A stretch of DNA of 64,000 bases from NCBI RefSeq assembly GCF_900637055.1, contig NZ_LR134338.1, positions 1,094,501-1,158,500 on the forward strand. The letters are read 5' to 3'. Position numbers and translations under genes: made by a program. Position 1 is the first letter of the stretch. The number at the start of each line of letters is the position of its first letter. Of this stretch, positions 16,240-24,134 are shown one piece after another. The DNA comes from Brevibacillus brevis (lineage in GTDB: Bacteria > Bacillota > Bacilli > Brevibacillales > Brevibacillaceae). The notes below the pieces were generated by a model, which did no database searches, was not told the origin of the DNA, and saw only the letters and a list, made by a program, of their open reading frames with translations.

Positions 16240-17154
16240 ATGGAGTTTCACCTGCGTGATTTAACGACAGAAACAAGAAATCGGAATACGGAAGAGCTGG
16301 ATAAATTCTCTACGATGGAAATTATCCAGATCATGAATGAAGAGGATAAAACAGTTGCGTTTGCCGTTGAAAAGGAGCTGGCTTCGATTGCAGCGGCCGT
16401 TGATTTGATCGCAGCATGTCTGGAAAACGGCGGAAGACTCTTTTATTTTGGAGCAGGAACGAGTGGGAGATTGGGCTTGCTCGATGCTGCTGAATGCCCC
16501 CCAACCTTTGGGACGGACCCCTCATTGGTGCAGGGAGTCATAGCAGGCGGGGAAAAAGCAATCGTCAGGGCAGTCGAAGGAGCCGAAGACGTTGAGCAGA
16601 ACGGCAGGGAAGATGTGATCGCCTATGGCGTAAAGGCAGGGGATGCCGTGGTGGGCATTGCGGCGAGTGGTCGGACACCCTATGTAATCGGAGCATTGGC
16701 GGAAGCAAGAAGGCAGCAGGCAAAAATCATTTCATTGTCCTGCAACCAGATGGCGCAGATCAGCCAAGGTGTGGATGTCGCGATTAATGTGGTAGTAGGG
16801 CCAGAGGTGGTGACCGGATCGACTCGCTTAAAAGCAGCTACGGCGCAGAAGATGGTTCTCAATATGATTACGACCGGATGCATGGTACGGTTGGGGAAAG
16901 TATACAAAAATTTGATGGTCAATGTGCAGGTAACCAATGAGAAACTGAAGGAACGTGCAAAACAAATCGTGGCAGAAGCGACCAATGTCTCTACTGATGA
17001 GGCAGACGTACTGTTGCACAAGGCAGACGGTGACGCAAAACTGGCGATCGTGATGCAAAAGACTGGGTTGCCAGCAGAAGATGCCAGCCGTTTGCTCACC
17101 CAGTACAAGGGCAAAATCCGACGGATTTTGGAAGGGAATCATCATAAGGAATGA
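16240..17154 (+). CDS. murQ: MurQ, N-acetylmuramic acid 6-phosphate etherase
   Basis: 304 residues from ATG 16240 (GGGAGG eight bases upstream; a GTG at 16225 lacks spacing). SIS domain with the family signature FGAGTSGRLGLLDAAECPPT (about 65-85, including the catalytic Glu) and a C-terminal helical part. It cleaves the lactyl ether of MurNAc-6-phosphate to give GlcNAc-6-phosphate. Last gene of the operon before a terminator. The substrate must be phosphorylated, yet no MurNAc kinase (MurK, AnmK) or PTS (MurP) is present in the operon. Confidence 0.92.
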   Translation: MEFHLRDLTTETRNRNTEELDKFSTMEIIQIMNEEDKTVAFAVEKELASIAAAVDLIAACLENGGRLFYFGAGTSGRLGLLDAAECPPTFGTDPSLVQGVIAGGEKAIVRAVEGAEDVEQNGREDVIAYGVKAGDAVVGIAASGRTPYVIGALAEARRQQAKIISLSCNQMAQISQGVDVAINVVVGPEVVTGSTRLKAATAQKMVLNMITTGCMVRLGKVYKNLMVNVQVTNEKLKERAKQIVAEATNVSTDEADVLLHKADGDAKLAIVMQKTGLPAEDASRLLTQYKGKIRRILEGNHHKE

Positions 17155-17156
17155 TC

Positions 17157-17187
17157 AGCCTAATCCTTTTGGATGAGGCTTTTTTTG
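17157..17187 (+). terminator. Rho-independent terminator of the MurNAc operon
   Basis: AGCCTAATCC pairs with GGATGAGGCT (one internal mismatch) over a T4 loop and is followed by a run of T. Confidence 0.85.
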
Positions 17188-17235
17188 TCTTGTAAGACAC
17201 AACTGGTAATGAAAATCACTTGTATGATCCATAAA

Positions 17236-17272
17236 ATGTTCATTTGAATATCGTTGGAAAAGAGGATATGAT
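17236..17272 (+). promoter_or_regulatory. czcD promoter with CzrA/ArsR-SmtB-like operator
   Basis: -35 TTGAAT (17244-17249), 17-base spacer, -10 TATGAT (17267-17272). An imperfect palindrome ATGTTCA-TT-TGAATAT (17236-17251) covers the -35 and resembles operators of zinc-sensing ArsR/SmtB repressors such as CzrA. The regulator gene is not adjacent. Confidence 0.5.
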
Positions 17273-17326
17273 TACATTAATTCTTACATTATAATTTTTA
17301 TAATTAAATAGACAGAGGTGATACGT

Positions 17327-18262
17327 ATGAAAAAGGGTGATTATCATCATCTTGATCATGTGAAAGAACAGCAAACATCGAAGAAAACACTGTGGATTAC
17401 GCTCCTATTGACATTGTTTTTTACGATCGTGGAGGTTGTGGGAGGCTTGATGTCCAATTCACTTGCGCTCCTGTCCGATTCCGCCCATATGATTTCTGAC
17501 GTCTTTGCTTTAGGGTTGAGTATGACCGCTATTTATATGGCGACACGCAAGCCGAATAAGAAGTACACATTCGGATTTCTCCGTTTTGAAATTATTGCTT
17601 CGTTCTTGAATGGCTTGGCTCTTGCCGTGATTTCGATCGGGATTGTCATTGAAGGGATCAAACGGATGATCAATCCGCAAGACGTTGATTTGCAGTTGAT
17701 GCTGACCATTGCATCCATCGGTTTGGTTGTAAACGTCGTGCTGACTATTGTACTTTCCCGCAGCATGAAGGAAGAAGACAACCTCAATGTAAAAAGCGCG
17801 TTATGGCATTTTATTGGAGATTTGCTCAGTTCAGTCGGTGTAATTACGTCGGCGATTCTCATTTACATGACAGGCTACTATTTGTTCGACCCGTTGATCA
17901 GCATGGTGATTGGGGGAATTATTTTTACAGGTGGCGCCAAAATCATTCGTGAGTCGCTGCTCGTATTGATGGAATCTGTTCCAGAGCAGTTTGATCTCGA
18001 GCAAATCCGTCAGGACCTCAGTGAAGTAGAGGGCGTGGAGGATGTTCATGAGCTGCACCTGTGGGCGGTATCCACGGAGCATTACTCCCTGACAGCGCAT
18101 GTGTTCGTTCGGGAAGGCATCCAGCCGTATTGTGTCATTCTGGCGATTAACCACATTCTGCAAACGAAGTACGGAATTGACCATTCGACGATTCAGATCG
18201 AGCATCCGACGATTCTGGATCATGGGGAATATGGCAAGCAGTTTTTGCTTAAGCAAGCATAA
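17327..18262 (+). CDS. czcD: CzcD-like cation diffusion facilitator (Zn/Co/Cd efflux)
   Basis: 311 residues from ATG 17327 after AGAGGTG. The N-terminus has a His-rich metal-binding start (YHHLDH), then six helices with the two metal-site motifs SDSAHMISD (helix 2) and HFIGDLLSS (helix 5), and a cytoplasmic C-terminal domain (about 215-300). It exports divalent metal by proton or potassium antiport. The predicted operator supports metal-induced expression. An IS element has split the terminator downstream. Confidence 0.9.
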   Translation: MKKGDYHHLDHVKEQQTSKKTLWITLLLTLFFTIVEVVGGLMSNSLALLSDSAHMISDVFALGLSMTAIYMATRKPNKKYTFGFLRFEIIASFLNGLALAVISIGIVIEGIKRMINPQDVDLQLMLTIASIGLVVNVVLTIVLSRSMKEEDNLNVKSALWHFIGDLLSSVGVITSAILIYMTGYYLFDPLISMVIGGIIFTGGAKIIRESLLVLMESVPEQFDLEQIRQDLSEVEGVEDVHELHLWAVSTEHYSLTAHVFVREGIQPYCVILAINHILQTKYGIDHSTIQIEHPTILDHGEYGKQFLLKQA

Positions 18263-18275
18263 ATGACCATGAGAA

Positions 18276-18292
18276 AAAGGCTAGTCTCCAAG
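18276..18292 (+). terminator. Left arm of the czcD terminator, separated from its right arm by the IS
   Basis: AAGGCTAGTCTCC and preceding A residues pair with GGAGATAGCCTTTTTT at 19592-19607 once the IS and one GAAG copy are removed (one bulged base). The stem is now 1.3 kb apart. Confidence 0.7.
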
Positions 18293-18325
18293 GAAGGGGA
18301 CTGACCCCGTAATGTGAGACAAATC

Positions 18326-18387
18326 AAAACACCTTCAAGAGAACTAAACCATGTCGTAAGATATGGGGACAATCTTGGAGGTGTTTT
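18326..18387 (+). promoter_or_regulatory. IS left-end hairpin that can cover the orfA ribosome site
   Basis: AAAACACCTTCAAGA (18326-18340) pairs with TCTTGGAGGTGTTTT (18373-18387), 15 pairs with one wobble. The right arm holds the orfA Shine-Dalgarno GGAGGTG (18377-18383) and ends in T5. A transcript entering from czcD would fold it; one starting inside the loop would not. Confidence 0.6.
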
Positions 18388-18391
18388 TGCA

Positions 18392-18697
18392 TTGTTAACT
18401 AGAGTGAGTTACCCCGTGGAAATCAAGATGCAGGCGATTCAAATGAGATTGGCAGGTGTTCCAGTGAAGGAGGTTATGGAGAAACTCGGAATCCGCAATG
18501 TGACTCAGCTAAAAGTCTGGATGAAGTGGTATCGAGAGGGTGAGCTTCATCGACTAGAACAACCTGTTGGCAAACAATACAGCTTTGGCAAAGGTCCTGA
18601 GTTCACTTCAGAGCTTGAGAAAGTGAAAGCAGAAAATCGTTTTTTGAAACAACAACTGGATGTGCTAAAAAAGTACACGGAATTGGAAAGGAGGTGA
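18392..18697 (+). CDS. IS3-family transposase OrfA
   Basis: 101 residues from TTG 18392, nine bases after GGAGGTG; longer starts upstream would lie in the terminal repeat and lack a ribosome site. Helix-turn-helix DNA-binding region (about 5-55), then a leucine-zipper-like coiled coil (about 65-98, ELEKVKAENRFLKQQLDVLKK). It binds the IS ends. The gene ends in a GTGA overlap with orfB. CTA-AAA-AAG at 18667-18675 contains an A6G slippery run; a -1 shift there enters the orfB frame, which is open from that point. Confidence 0.88.
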   Translation: MLTRVSYPVEIKMQAIQMRLAGVPVKEVMEKLGIRNVTQLKVWMKWYREGELHRLEQPVGKQYSFGKGPEFTSELEKVKAENRFLKQQLDVLKKYTELERR

Positions 18698-19536
18698 CAC
18701 CTAGAATCATGGTCACATGGATGGAATCCATCAAAGGAGAAGTGAATATTACCCAAGCTTGCGCTTGGTTGGGTATTGCGCGATCCACCTATTATCGGTG
18801 GAGGTCAGTGTTTAAAACGAAACAGAAGGACCCTATAGTCGAGAAGATTCGACAGCTATGTTCCCTACATAAATTTCGTTATGGCTATCGAAAGATCACC
18901 GCACTCCTTCGGATTGAACAACAAATTAATCACAAGCGTGTGCAACGGATTATGCAAGTAGAACAACTGCAATGTCGAGTCCGCATCAAGAAACGTAAAC
19001 CAACGGGGCAACCTTCACAATCCGCTGAACATCTGCTACAACGTCAATTTCATGCTGAAGCTCCGATGCAAAAGCTAGTGACAGATATTACGTATTTGCC
19101 GTTTGGTGGGAAAATGTTGTACTTATCAAGTATTTTAGATTTGTACAATGGGGAGATTGTGGCTTACACCATAGCAGATAAACAAGACACTTCGTTTGTC
19201 TTAGATACGTTAAATCAACTTCCTAATCGACCAGGAATGATGTTGCATAGTGATCAAGGCAGTGTGTACACGTCTCAAGCTTACCAAGAGGCAGTAAAAG
19301 GAAAAGGCATTATCATGAGCATGTCCCGCAAGGGAATGCCCGCTGATAACGCCCCCATCGAATCGTTTCATTCCACACTAAAGTCTGAAACGTTCTATCT
19401 CGAAGGCCTTACGAGTACAACGACGGCAATCGTTGTACAAACCATTCGAGATTATATTACCTACTATAACTCAATTCGTATTCAAACGAAACTAAACAAC
19501 CAGTCGCCGGTTGAATTCCGACGACTGGCTGCTTAA
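18694..19536 (+). CDS. IS3-family transposase OrfB (DDE catalytic part)
   Basis: 280 residues if read from the GTG at 18694; an ATG at 18709 is also possible, but the product is most likely made as an OrfAB fusion by -1 frameshift at the A6G upstream. HTH_21 region (about 50-105) followed by an rve integrase core with D in VTDITYLPF, D in LHSDQGSVY and E in APIESFHSTLK, the conserved D-D-E. A hairpin AGGTG-A-CACCT (18692-18702) just after the slippery site could stimulate the shift. Confidence 0.9.
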   Translation: MTPRIMVTWMESIKGEVNITQACAWLGIARSTYYRWRSVFKTKQKDPIVEKIRQLCSLHKFRYGYRKITALLRIEQQINHKRVQRIMQVEQLQCRVRIKKRKPTGQPSQSAEHLLQRQFHAEAPMQKLVTDITYLPFGGKMLYLSSILDLYNGEIVAYTIADKQDTSFVLDTLNQLPNRPGMMLHSDQGSVYTSQAYQEAVKGKGIIMSMSRKGMPADNAPIESFHSTLKSETFYLEGLTSTTTAIVVQTIRDYITYYNSIRIQTKLNNQSPVEFRRLAA

Positions 19537-19639
19537 ACTTGTAAGGTGTTTTGATCCCTGTCCTACAAACGGGGGTCAGTCCCGAAGCTCAGGAGATAGC
19601 CTTTTTTGTTTGCTTTCCCTCAAAAGCACACGGAAACGA

Positions 19640-19981
19640 TTAAATCCAAAGAAGAAGCAACGAACAAATAAGCATAAATACCGCATTTATCGCCATGACG
19701 GGCTTATGTTTTGCCCGAAAAAGATGGGCATGGATAGCACCAAGCATGAGGATGGCGAAAAGGATGCAAGCGAGTGTTAATACTCCAGGAATCCAAAAGG
19801 AGCTAATTACGCCGATGACTCCGACCAGCTCAAGTGAAGCAATCACGTCCATAAACCAAAGTGGGTACCCATATTCCTTCCAGTGCTGGAGCATAGATTT
19901 TGCACGTAAAAACTTCATTAACACCGAGATAGAAAACATCAAAGCCAAAATCAGTGAAAGAATTATCATGAATGTGTTCAA
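19640..19981 (-). CDS. DoxX-family membrane protein
   Basis: 113 residues, four predicted helices (about 1-20, 45-62, 66-86, 95-112), with the DoxX-like pattern MKFLRA then ASLELVGVIGVI. AAAGGAGTG precedes the start. Divergent from the Crp-like gene with 108 bases between, so the two may be linked in regulation. Function of this small DoxX subgroup is not established. Confidence 0.72.
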   Translation of the reverse strand: MNTFMIILSLILALMFSISVLMKFLRAKSMLQHWKEYGYPLWFMDVIASLELVGVIGVISSFWIPGVLTLACILFAILMLGAIHAHLFRAKHKPVMAINAVFMLICSLLLLWI

Positions 19982-20089
19982 CGATTTACACTCCTTTGTT
20001 CATTCGAAATCCATTCCTAACGAGGAGTATAATGGGAGTGATCTATATAATATGTAGTTCAGCCTACAGTGAGCAGGAGGAAGTACACA

Positions 20090-20794
20090 GTGATCGAAAA
20101 GGAGAAGTTTTTATCTCGCATCAATTTGTTTCAGACGTTAAGTGAAGCGGAGCTAGCCCAATTGGAACCGGCGACCCCTATGGAAGTAGTCAAAAAAGGA
20201 ACGATGATTTCCTCCCCTCACCTGGAGCAGAAAAGGTTGTTTTTGATCAAGGCTGGGAAGGTTCGCTTATACAAGCTTTCGGCTGACGGCAAAGAGCTAA
20301 CGATTGATTTGCTCGGCACAGGCCATGTGTTTGGCGAGATCGGCTCGTTTACGATTAGTTCAACCAATATGTACGCCGAAGCGTGGGAAGATTCGCTGAT
20401 TTGTTCGATTGATAAAGGACAATTTGAAGAGCTGATGCTAGAGAAGCCGAGGCTTGCCTTGCATTTTATCGAGATTGTCTCGAATCGTTTGCAAGAGGTA
20501 GAAGAAATGATGGAGCTCATGGCGTATGGAAGTGTGCGACAGCGTCTCGTATATTTGCTCGGCAGGCTGTGCGAGAAATATGGAGAAGAGCGCAAGGCTG
20601 ACGCACCAGAATGGGTCGAGCTGGCAGTGAACCTTACGCATCAGGAGCTGGCGACAATGATGGGGTGTATTCGTGAAACCGTAACAGAGGCGCTCCATGA
20701 GCTAACTGTAGAAGGCATCGTGAAGAAGGCTGGACTGCGTAAGCCGTTATGGGTGCATCGGGAACGATTGAGAGAAGCATTGGCGAAAGTGTAG
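20090..20794 (+). CDS. Crp/Fnr-family transcriptional regulator
   Basis: 234 residues from GTG 20090, nine bases after AGGAGG. N-terminal cNMP-like domain (about 15-125), dimer helix, and HTH_Crp (about 165-225) with THQELATMMGCIRETVTEAL. No cysteine cluster for iron-sulfur binding, so it is not an Fnr. The effector is unknown. Divergent from a DoxX gene, a plausible target. Start at 20069 rejected for lack of a ribosome site. Confidence 0.82.
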   Translation: MIEKEKFLSRINLFQTLSEAELAQLEPATPMEVVKKGTMISSPHLEQKRLFLIKAGKVRLYKLSADGKELTIDLLGTGHVFGEIGSFTISSTNMYAEAWEDSLICSIDKGQFEELMLEKPRLALHFIEIVSNRLQEVEEMMELMAYGSVRQRLVYLLGRLCEKYGEERKADAPEWVELAVNLTHQELATMMGCIRETVTEALHELTVEGIVKKAGLRKPLWVHRERLREALAKV

Positions 20795-20827
20795 ATACTA
20801 TCACGGATGGAAATAGAGCCAATCAGC

Positions 20828-20866
20828 AAAAATCCCGTTGCCCTATAAAAAGGGGACGGGATTTTT
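20828..20866. terminator. Bidirectional terminator
   Basis: AAAAATCCCGTTGCCC (20828-20843) pairs with GGGGACGGGATTTTT (20852-20866); A5 and T5 tails serve both convergent genes. Confidence 0.85.
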
Positions 20867-20902
20867 GGTATGGTGAGAAATGATAGTGCTCGATATTGTC
20901 TT

Positions 20903-21571
20903 TTAATCCGAAACAACGATTTCGACTGCTTCAGAGACCTCATCGTATTTGTTCTTTGCAGTGATATTGATTGTAAATTTTCCGGCTTTTTCAGCTTTGA
21001 AGAGTACGACTTTCTTGTTTTCATTGCCGACTCGCTTGGTGTAAAGCTCAGTAACCTGTGTACTGTAAGTGAATTGAGGAGTGGCTTTTGAACTGTATGT
21101 GATGAGGATAGGCACTTCTTTGCCTTTTTTGACATGGATGGTGTTCGGTGTGACATTCAAGGTGATTTTATTTGGATCCTTGATCGAAAGAGTTGCAGTG
21201 AGTTCTATTTTCTTTTCTCCTTCAAAGCTCTTGTGAGTGGCTTGGTAAGCGAGCAAGTAGATACCTTGGGAGGTAGGCTTCAGGTAACCTGTGGTCGTAT
21301 AGGTAGCTTTGGTTTTGCTATGGGTAGTTCGGACACTGGTGATCTTATCCTTGTCATTGCCACCAATTGTTTTCAGCAAAAACTTGGCATCGGTAATCTG
21401 CCCGGCTGTTTTTGTTTCTACGGATAGCTTAATCGATTCACCAGCATTGTAAGTTTCCTTTAATCCTACAAACTTTGCCTCGTAAGCGGCAGGATTTGGA
21501 CCAGCAAAAGCACCGCTTGACATGGTTAATACCATGGCTAAGGCGATGGCAATTCGCAGGAGTGTTTTCAT
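20903..21571 (-). CDS. Secreted Ig-like repeat protein, function unknown
   Basis: 222 residues with a clear signal peptide (cleavage near GAFAGPN, about 23). The mature part looks like two beta-sandwich domains (about 30-125 and 127-222), each starting with a KFVGLKETY or TLNVTPNTIHVKKGKEV strand, rich in Lys and Thr. No anchor or catalytic motif. Start ATG follows GGAGGG. Probably an extracellular adhesion or structural protein. Confidence 0.65.
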   Translation of the reverse strand: MKTLLRIAIALAMVLTMSSGAFAGPNPAAYEAKFVGLKETYNAGESIKLSVETKTAGQITDAKFLLKTIGGNDKDKITSVRTTHSKTKATYTTTGYLKPTSQGIYLLAYQATHKSFEGEKKIELTATLSIKDPNKITLNVTPNTIHVKKGKEVPILITYSSKATPQFTYSTQVTELYTKRVGNENKKVVLFKAEKAGKFTINITAKNKYDEVSEAVEIVVSD

Positions 21572-21862
21572 AGATTTCCCTCCACGATTGAAATTGGGTT
21601 ACAGTCTATCGAGTATATTATCCCTGTTATTCCTTATATTTACAATTGCAAAATATTTAAATTTTCGACAAATTTTTCAGGAAAGAACGCCCAAAAAAGA
21701 GGCGCTCTGAGCTCAAGCTATTTAACTTTTGTGGTTTACGAGACCCATTGTACCGGGCAATCTTATTTTTGCCTGTAACAAAGTCACATAATGCGAAGGA
21801 ATTCGTACAACACAAAGCGTATGAATACCAAATCACACTCCAAACCGAAGGGAACGAAGGGC

Positions 21863-22861
21863 ATGAACCATATCCGTTACCAGCGAAAAATTTATACACA
21901 CGGACCTACACCAATCGAAAGGCTGGAGCGACTGTCCAAGGAGTTGGGAGGACCGAGCATTTCTATCAAGCGAGACGACATGCTTGGCTTGACAGCAGGG
22001 GGAAACAAGACACGAAAGCTGGAGTATTTGGTAGCGGAGGCAATCCAGCAAGGGGCAGACACGTTGATTACATGTGGAGCTGTCCAATCCAATCACTGCC
22101 GGTTGACTCTGGCGGCGGCAGTCCGCGAAGGTCTGCACTGCCAGCTCGTGCTGTCCGCGCCTGAGACGGGCGGCTACCAACCGCAAGCGAGCGGCAATCA
22201 TCTGTTGTTTCACTTGCTCGGAGCAGAAAAAATCGAGGTCATTCCCGCAGAGGCAGATTTGCTTGCAGCGATGGAAGAACTCGCTGAAAGTCTGCGAAAA
22301 CAAGGCAGAAAACCATATCTGATCCCTGTAGGAGGCTCTAACGAAGTCGGGTCATTGGGATACATGGCTTGCGCGGAGGAAATCGAGCAGCAGGCATGGG
22401 AAACAACGACTCCTTACGATTATGTCGTAACGGCAACGGGAAGCGGCGGTACCCAAGCAGGCTTACTTGCGGGATTTATGGCGCGTCAGTCTAACACAAA
22501 AGTAATCGGGATCAATGTCAGTCGAGATCGGGCTGCACAAGAAGCCAAGGTGATGGGATTGCTTCGCAGTACAGCTTCACTGATTGGTTTGCAAGGGGAC
22601 ATACAAGCAGAAGCCGTGCTTTGCGACGACAGATTTGTCGGGCCAGGCTATGCGATTCCGACGGATGGCATGATCGAAGCTGTTCAGCTGGTCGCTCGAA
22701 CCGAGGGAATTTTGCTAGATCCAGTCTATACCGGAAAGGCGATGGCGGGGTTGATCGGCTTAATTCGCGAAGGGTATTTTAAGAAGAGTGATCACGTATT
22801 GTTCCTGCATACGGGTGGTGCCCCAGCGCTGTATACCGTTCCGCAGCTGTTTTTGCCATAA
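21863..22861 (+). CDS. D-cysteine desulfhydrase / ACC-deaminase family PLP enzyme
   Basis: 332 residues from ATG 21863, which matches the length of DcyD enzymes; ATGs at 21791 and 21824 would add unrelated N-termini and none has a strong ribosome site, so the start is uncertain. PLP-binding Lys lies in GGNKTRKLEYL (about residue 51), with VQSNHCR (about 80) and the phosphate loop ATGSGGTQAGLLAG (about 195-205) as in DcyD. It degrades D-cysteine to pyruvate, sulfide and ammonia. ACC deaminase is the alternative; residue-level discrimination needs an alignment. Confidence 0.78.
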   Translation: MNHIRYQRKIYTHGPTPIERLERLSKELGGPSISIKRDDMLGLTAGGNKTRKLEYLVAEAIQQGADTLITCGAVQSNHCRLTLAAAVREGLHCQLVLSAPETGGYQPQASGNHLLFHLLGAEKIEVIPAEADLLAAMEELAESLRKQGRKPYLIPVGGSNEVGSLGYMACAEEIEQQAWETTTPYDYVVTATGSGGTQAGLLAGFMARQSNTKVIGINVSRDRAAQEAKVMGLLRSTASLIGLQGDIQAEAVLCDDRFVGPGYAIPTDGMIEAVQLVARTEGILLDPVYTGKAMAGLIGLIREGYFKKSDHVLFLHTGGAPALYTVPQLFLP

Positions 22862-22866
22862 AAAAT

Positions 22867-22919
22867 ACAGGCAGTGGCAGCGATGACGTACATTTGCGTC
22901 CAGAGCTACCCCTGCCTGT
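22867..22919 (-). terminator. Terminator of the DinB-family gene
   Basis: ACAGGCAGTGGCAG pairs with CTACCCCTGCCTGT (12 of 14). On the minus strand the stem is followed by ATTTTTT, so it serves the minus-strand gene. Confidence 0.55.
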
Positions 22920-22923
22920 TCGA

Positions 22924-23448
22924 TTATTTGTTCAGGATACCTAAATATTCCCGCCAAGGTCCAACATCCGCCGTGTACCGCTTGGCCAAGACCCGTACGA
23001 TCTGCGCCGTATGCGTTAAATCATGAACGACCCACGTAGAGAGCAACTCCCGTACTTTTACGACCCCAAAAGCGGGATGGAGTCCGGTTAATTCCAGATG
23101 CTTTTCCGGTTCCACGAGCGTTCGCAGCTTGGCTATGTTTTGTACACGGAGCGTTTTGAATTCCTGCAGCTTTTGCTCGAACGATCTAACCGAGGTTTCC
23201 TGTAAGTGAGCGTACCGATCAAATGGAGGAAACGGTTTACTCTCTCCCTCTTGAAGAATGATCACCAGACGTGGGAGCCAATTCGTTTTCTCAGCCTCGA
23301 TCAGGTGTTCAATCACTTCGGTGGCATGCCAGGTGCCGTCGTCTTCGTTGTGCAGCAACCACCCATCCGATAAGCCCGTTAACAAATATTCCAATGCTTG
23401 TGGCGTACGCTCAAGAACCTCAATCGCTTCATCCAGATTAAAATTCAT
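22924..23448 (-). CDS. DinB-superfamily metal-dependent protein
   Basis: 174 residues forming a DinB/YfiT four-helix bundle, with the metal histidines in EHLIEAE (H48) and in [11 protein letters not shown] (two His near 143-147). Members are thiol-dependent (often bacillithiol) transferases or of unknown role. Ribosome site AAAGGAG. It lies directly downstream of a possible small ORF on the same strand. Confidence 0.78.
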   Translation of the reverse strand: MNFNLDEAIEVLERTPQALEYLLTGLSDGWLLHNEDDGTWHATEVIEHLIEAEKTNWLPRLVIILQEGESKPFPPFDRYAHLQETSVRSFEQKLQEFKTLRVQNIAKLRTLVEPEKHLELTGLHPAFGVVKVRELLSTWVVHDLTHTAQIVRVLAKRYTADVGPWREYLGILNK

Positions 23449-23479
23449 GGTACGACTCCTTTCGGTATGGAATTCGGAA

Positions 23480-23584
23480 TTATTCGCCTTTCACAGGCGC
23501 CATCCCTTCCAATTTGTTTGGAGCTTCCGGCAATTTTGCCGCTTTTGTGGGTGTGCCAGCGAAAAGCGGCGTGTCAGGAGGCAT
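23480..23584 (-). CDS. Candidate 34-residue small protein
   Basis: ATG at 23584 preceded by GGAGGG about a dozen bases upstream; product starts [20 protein letters not shown] and is rich in Pro, Lys and Ala, without hydrophobic segment. It lies just upstream of the DinB gene on the same strand and after the terminator at 23626-23679. Composition and the ribosome site make it possible, but there is no homology evidence. Confidence 0.3.
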   Translation of the reverse strand: MPPDTPLFAGTPTKAAKLPEAPNKLEGMAPVKGE

Positions 23585-23625
23585 TATGGCTGCCGTCCCT
23601 CCGCGTGGGATTTGACGATCTATTA

Positions 23626-23679
23626 AAAAGAAATGGCTAGAGATCACAGATCATGTCTGGATCTTTAGCCATTTCTTTT
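23626..23679. terminator. Strong terminator hairpin
   Basis: AAAAGAAATGGCTAGAGATC (23626-23645) pairs with 23660-23679 with one mismatch. It overlaps the stop codon of the minus-strand gene 23678-24010 and is followed on that strand by CTTTTTAATA. Confidence 0.8.
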
Positions 23680-24010
23680 ATTTCCTTAATTGATTTTTTA
23701 TGAGCTGCTCTTCGTGTTCTGTAGGATTTGAAATTCTGTTTTCAATAAAGAATTCAGCTTGGCTCTTTATGATGCTAATTTCTCTCTCTTCATCTACGAT
23801 CTTCATTCCATCTGGAGTAGTGAGGTGAGCAACTTCTGATAGATTTCCTTCCTTTTGAATATGATTTGATCGTAAATCAACGAGCACCGTCATCAGAAGT
23901 TTATCTTTATAGAAGATTCTTGCTGTCACCTGTTTTTTCTCCAAATCAACCAAAGGATAATCAGTTCTTATTCCAACTGGTTCAAAAATGGTAAACCCAA
24001 AACTTTTCAC
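23678..24010 (-). CDS. Hypothetical soluble protein
   Basis: 110 residues from a GTG start after GAGGTGA. N-terminal strand-rich half (DYPLVDLEKKQVTARIFYKDKLLMTVLVDL), C-terminal helix rich in Glu and Lys. AT-richer than its neighbours. No family recognised. Has its own terminator. Confidence 0.6.
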   Translation of the reverse strand: MKSFGFTIFEPVGIRTDYPLVDLEKKQVTARIFYKDKLLMTVLVDLRSNHIQKEGNLSEVAHLTTPDGMKIVDEEREISIIKSQAEFFIENRISNPTEHEEQLIKNQLRK

Positions 24011-24134
24011 AGCGAATCACCTCGTTTCTTGATTTTACCAAATGGAAGCATCAACATACAGCCGCTGGCTTTCATTGGCAAAAAAAAGAACCTGTGACAT
24101 ACTGGAGCTATCACGGTCATCGGAGGAAATCAAC

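Larger units (their letters stand above)
18297..19583 (+). mobile_element. IS3-family insertion sequence, 1287 bp, intact
   Basis: Ends are imperfect inverted repeats of about 40 bp: both begin GGGACTGACCCC and share CAAAACACCTT at the inner end (18297-18335 and 19543-19583). A 4-bp direct repeat GAAG flanks the element (18293-18296 and 19584-19587). It contains overlapping orfA and orfB with a slippery A6G between them and a complete DDE catalytic triad, so it is probably active. The target was the loop of the czcD terminator. Same orientation as czcD. I cannot name the element without a database. Confidence 0.88.

Noticed and set aside
18694..18708. Independent GTG start of IS orfB as the main product
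   Set aside because: The AAAGGAGG there abuts the GTG with no spacer; the slippery A6G and open frame favour an OrfAB fusion.
18302..19578. IS boundaries at TG...CA inside the GGGAC flanks
   Set aside because: Flanks would then show no direct repeat; taking GGGAC as part of the ends gives a clean GAAG duplication and a rebuilt terminator.
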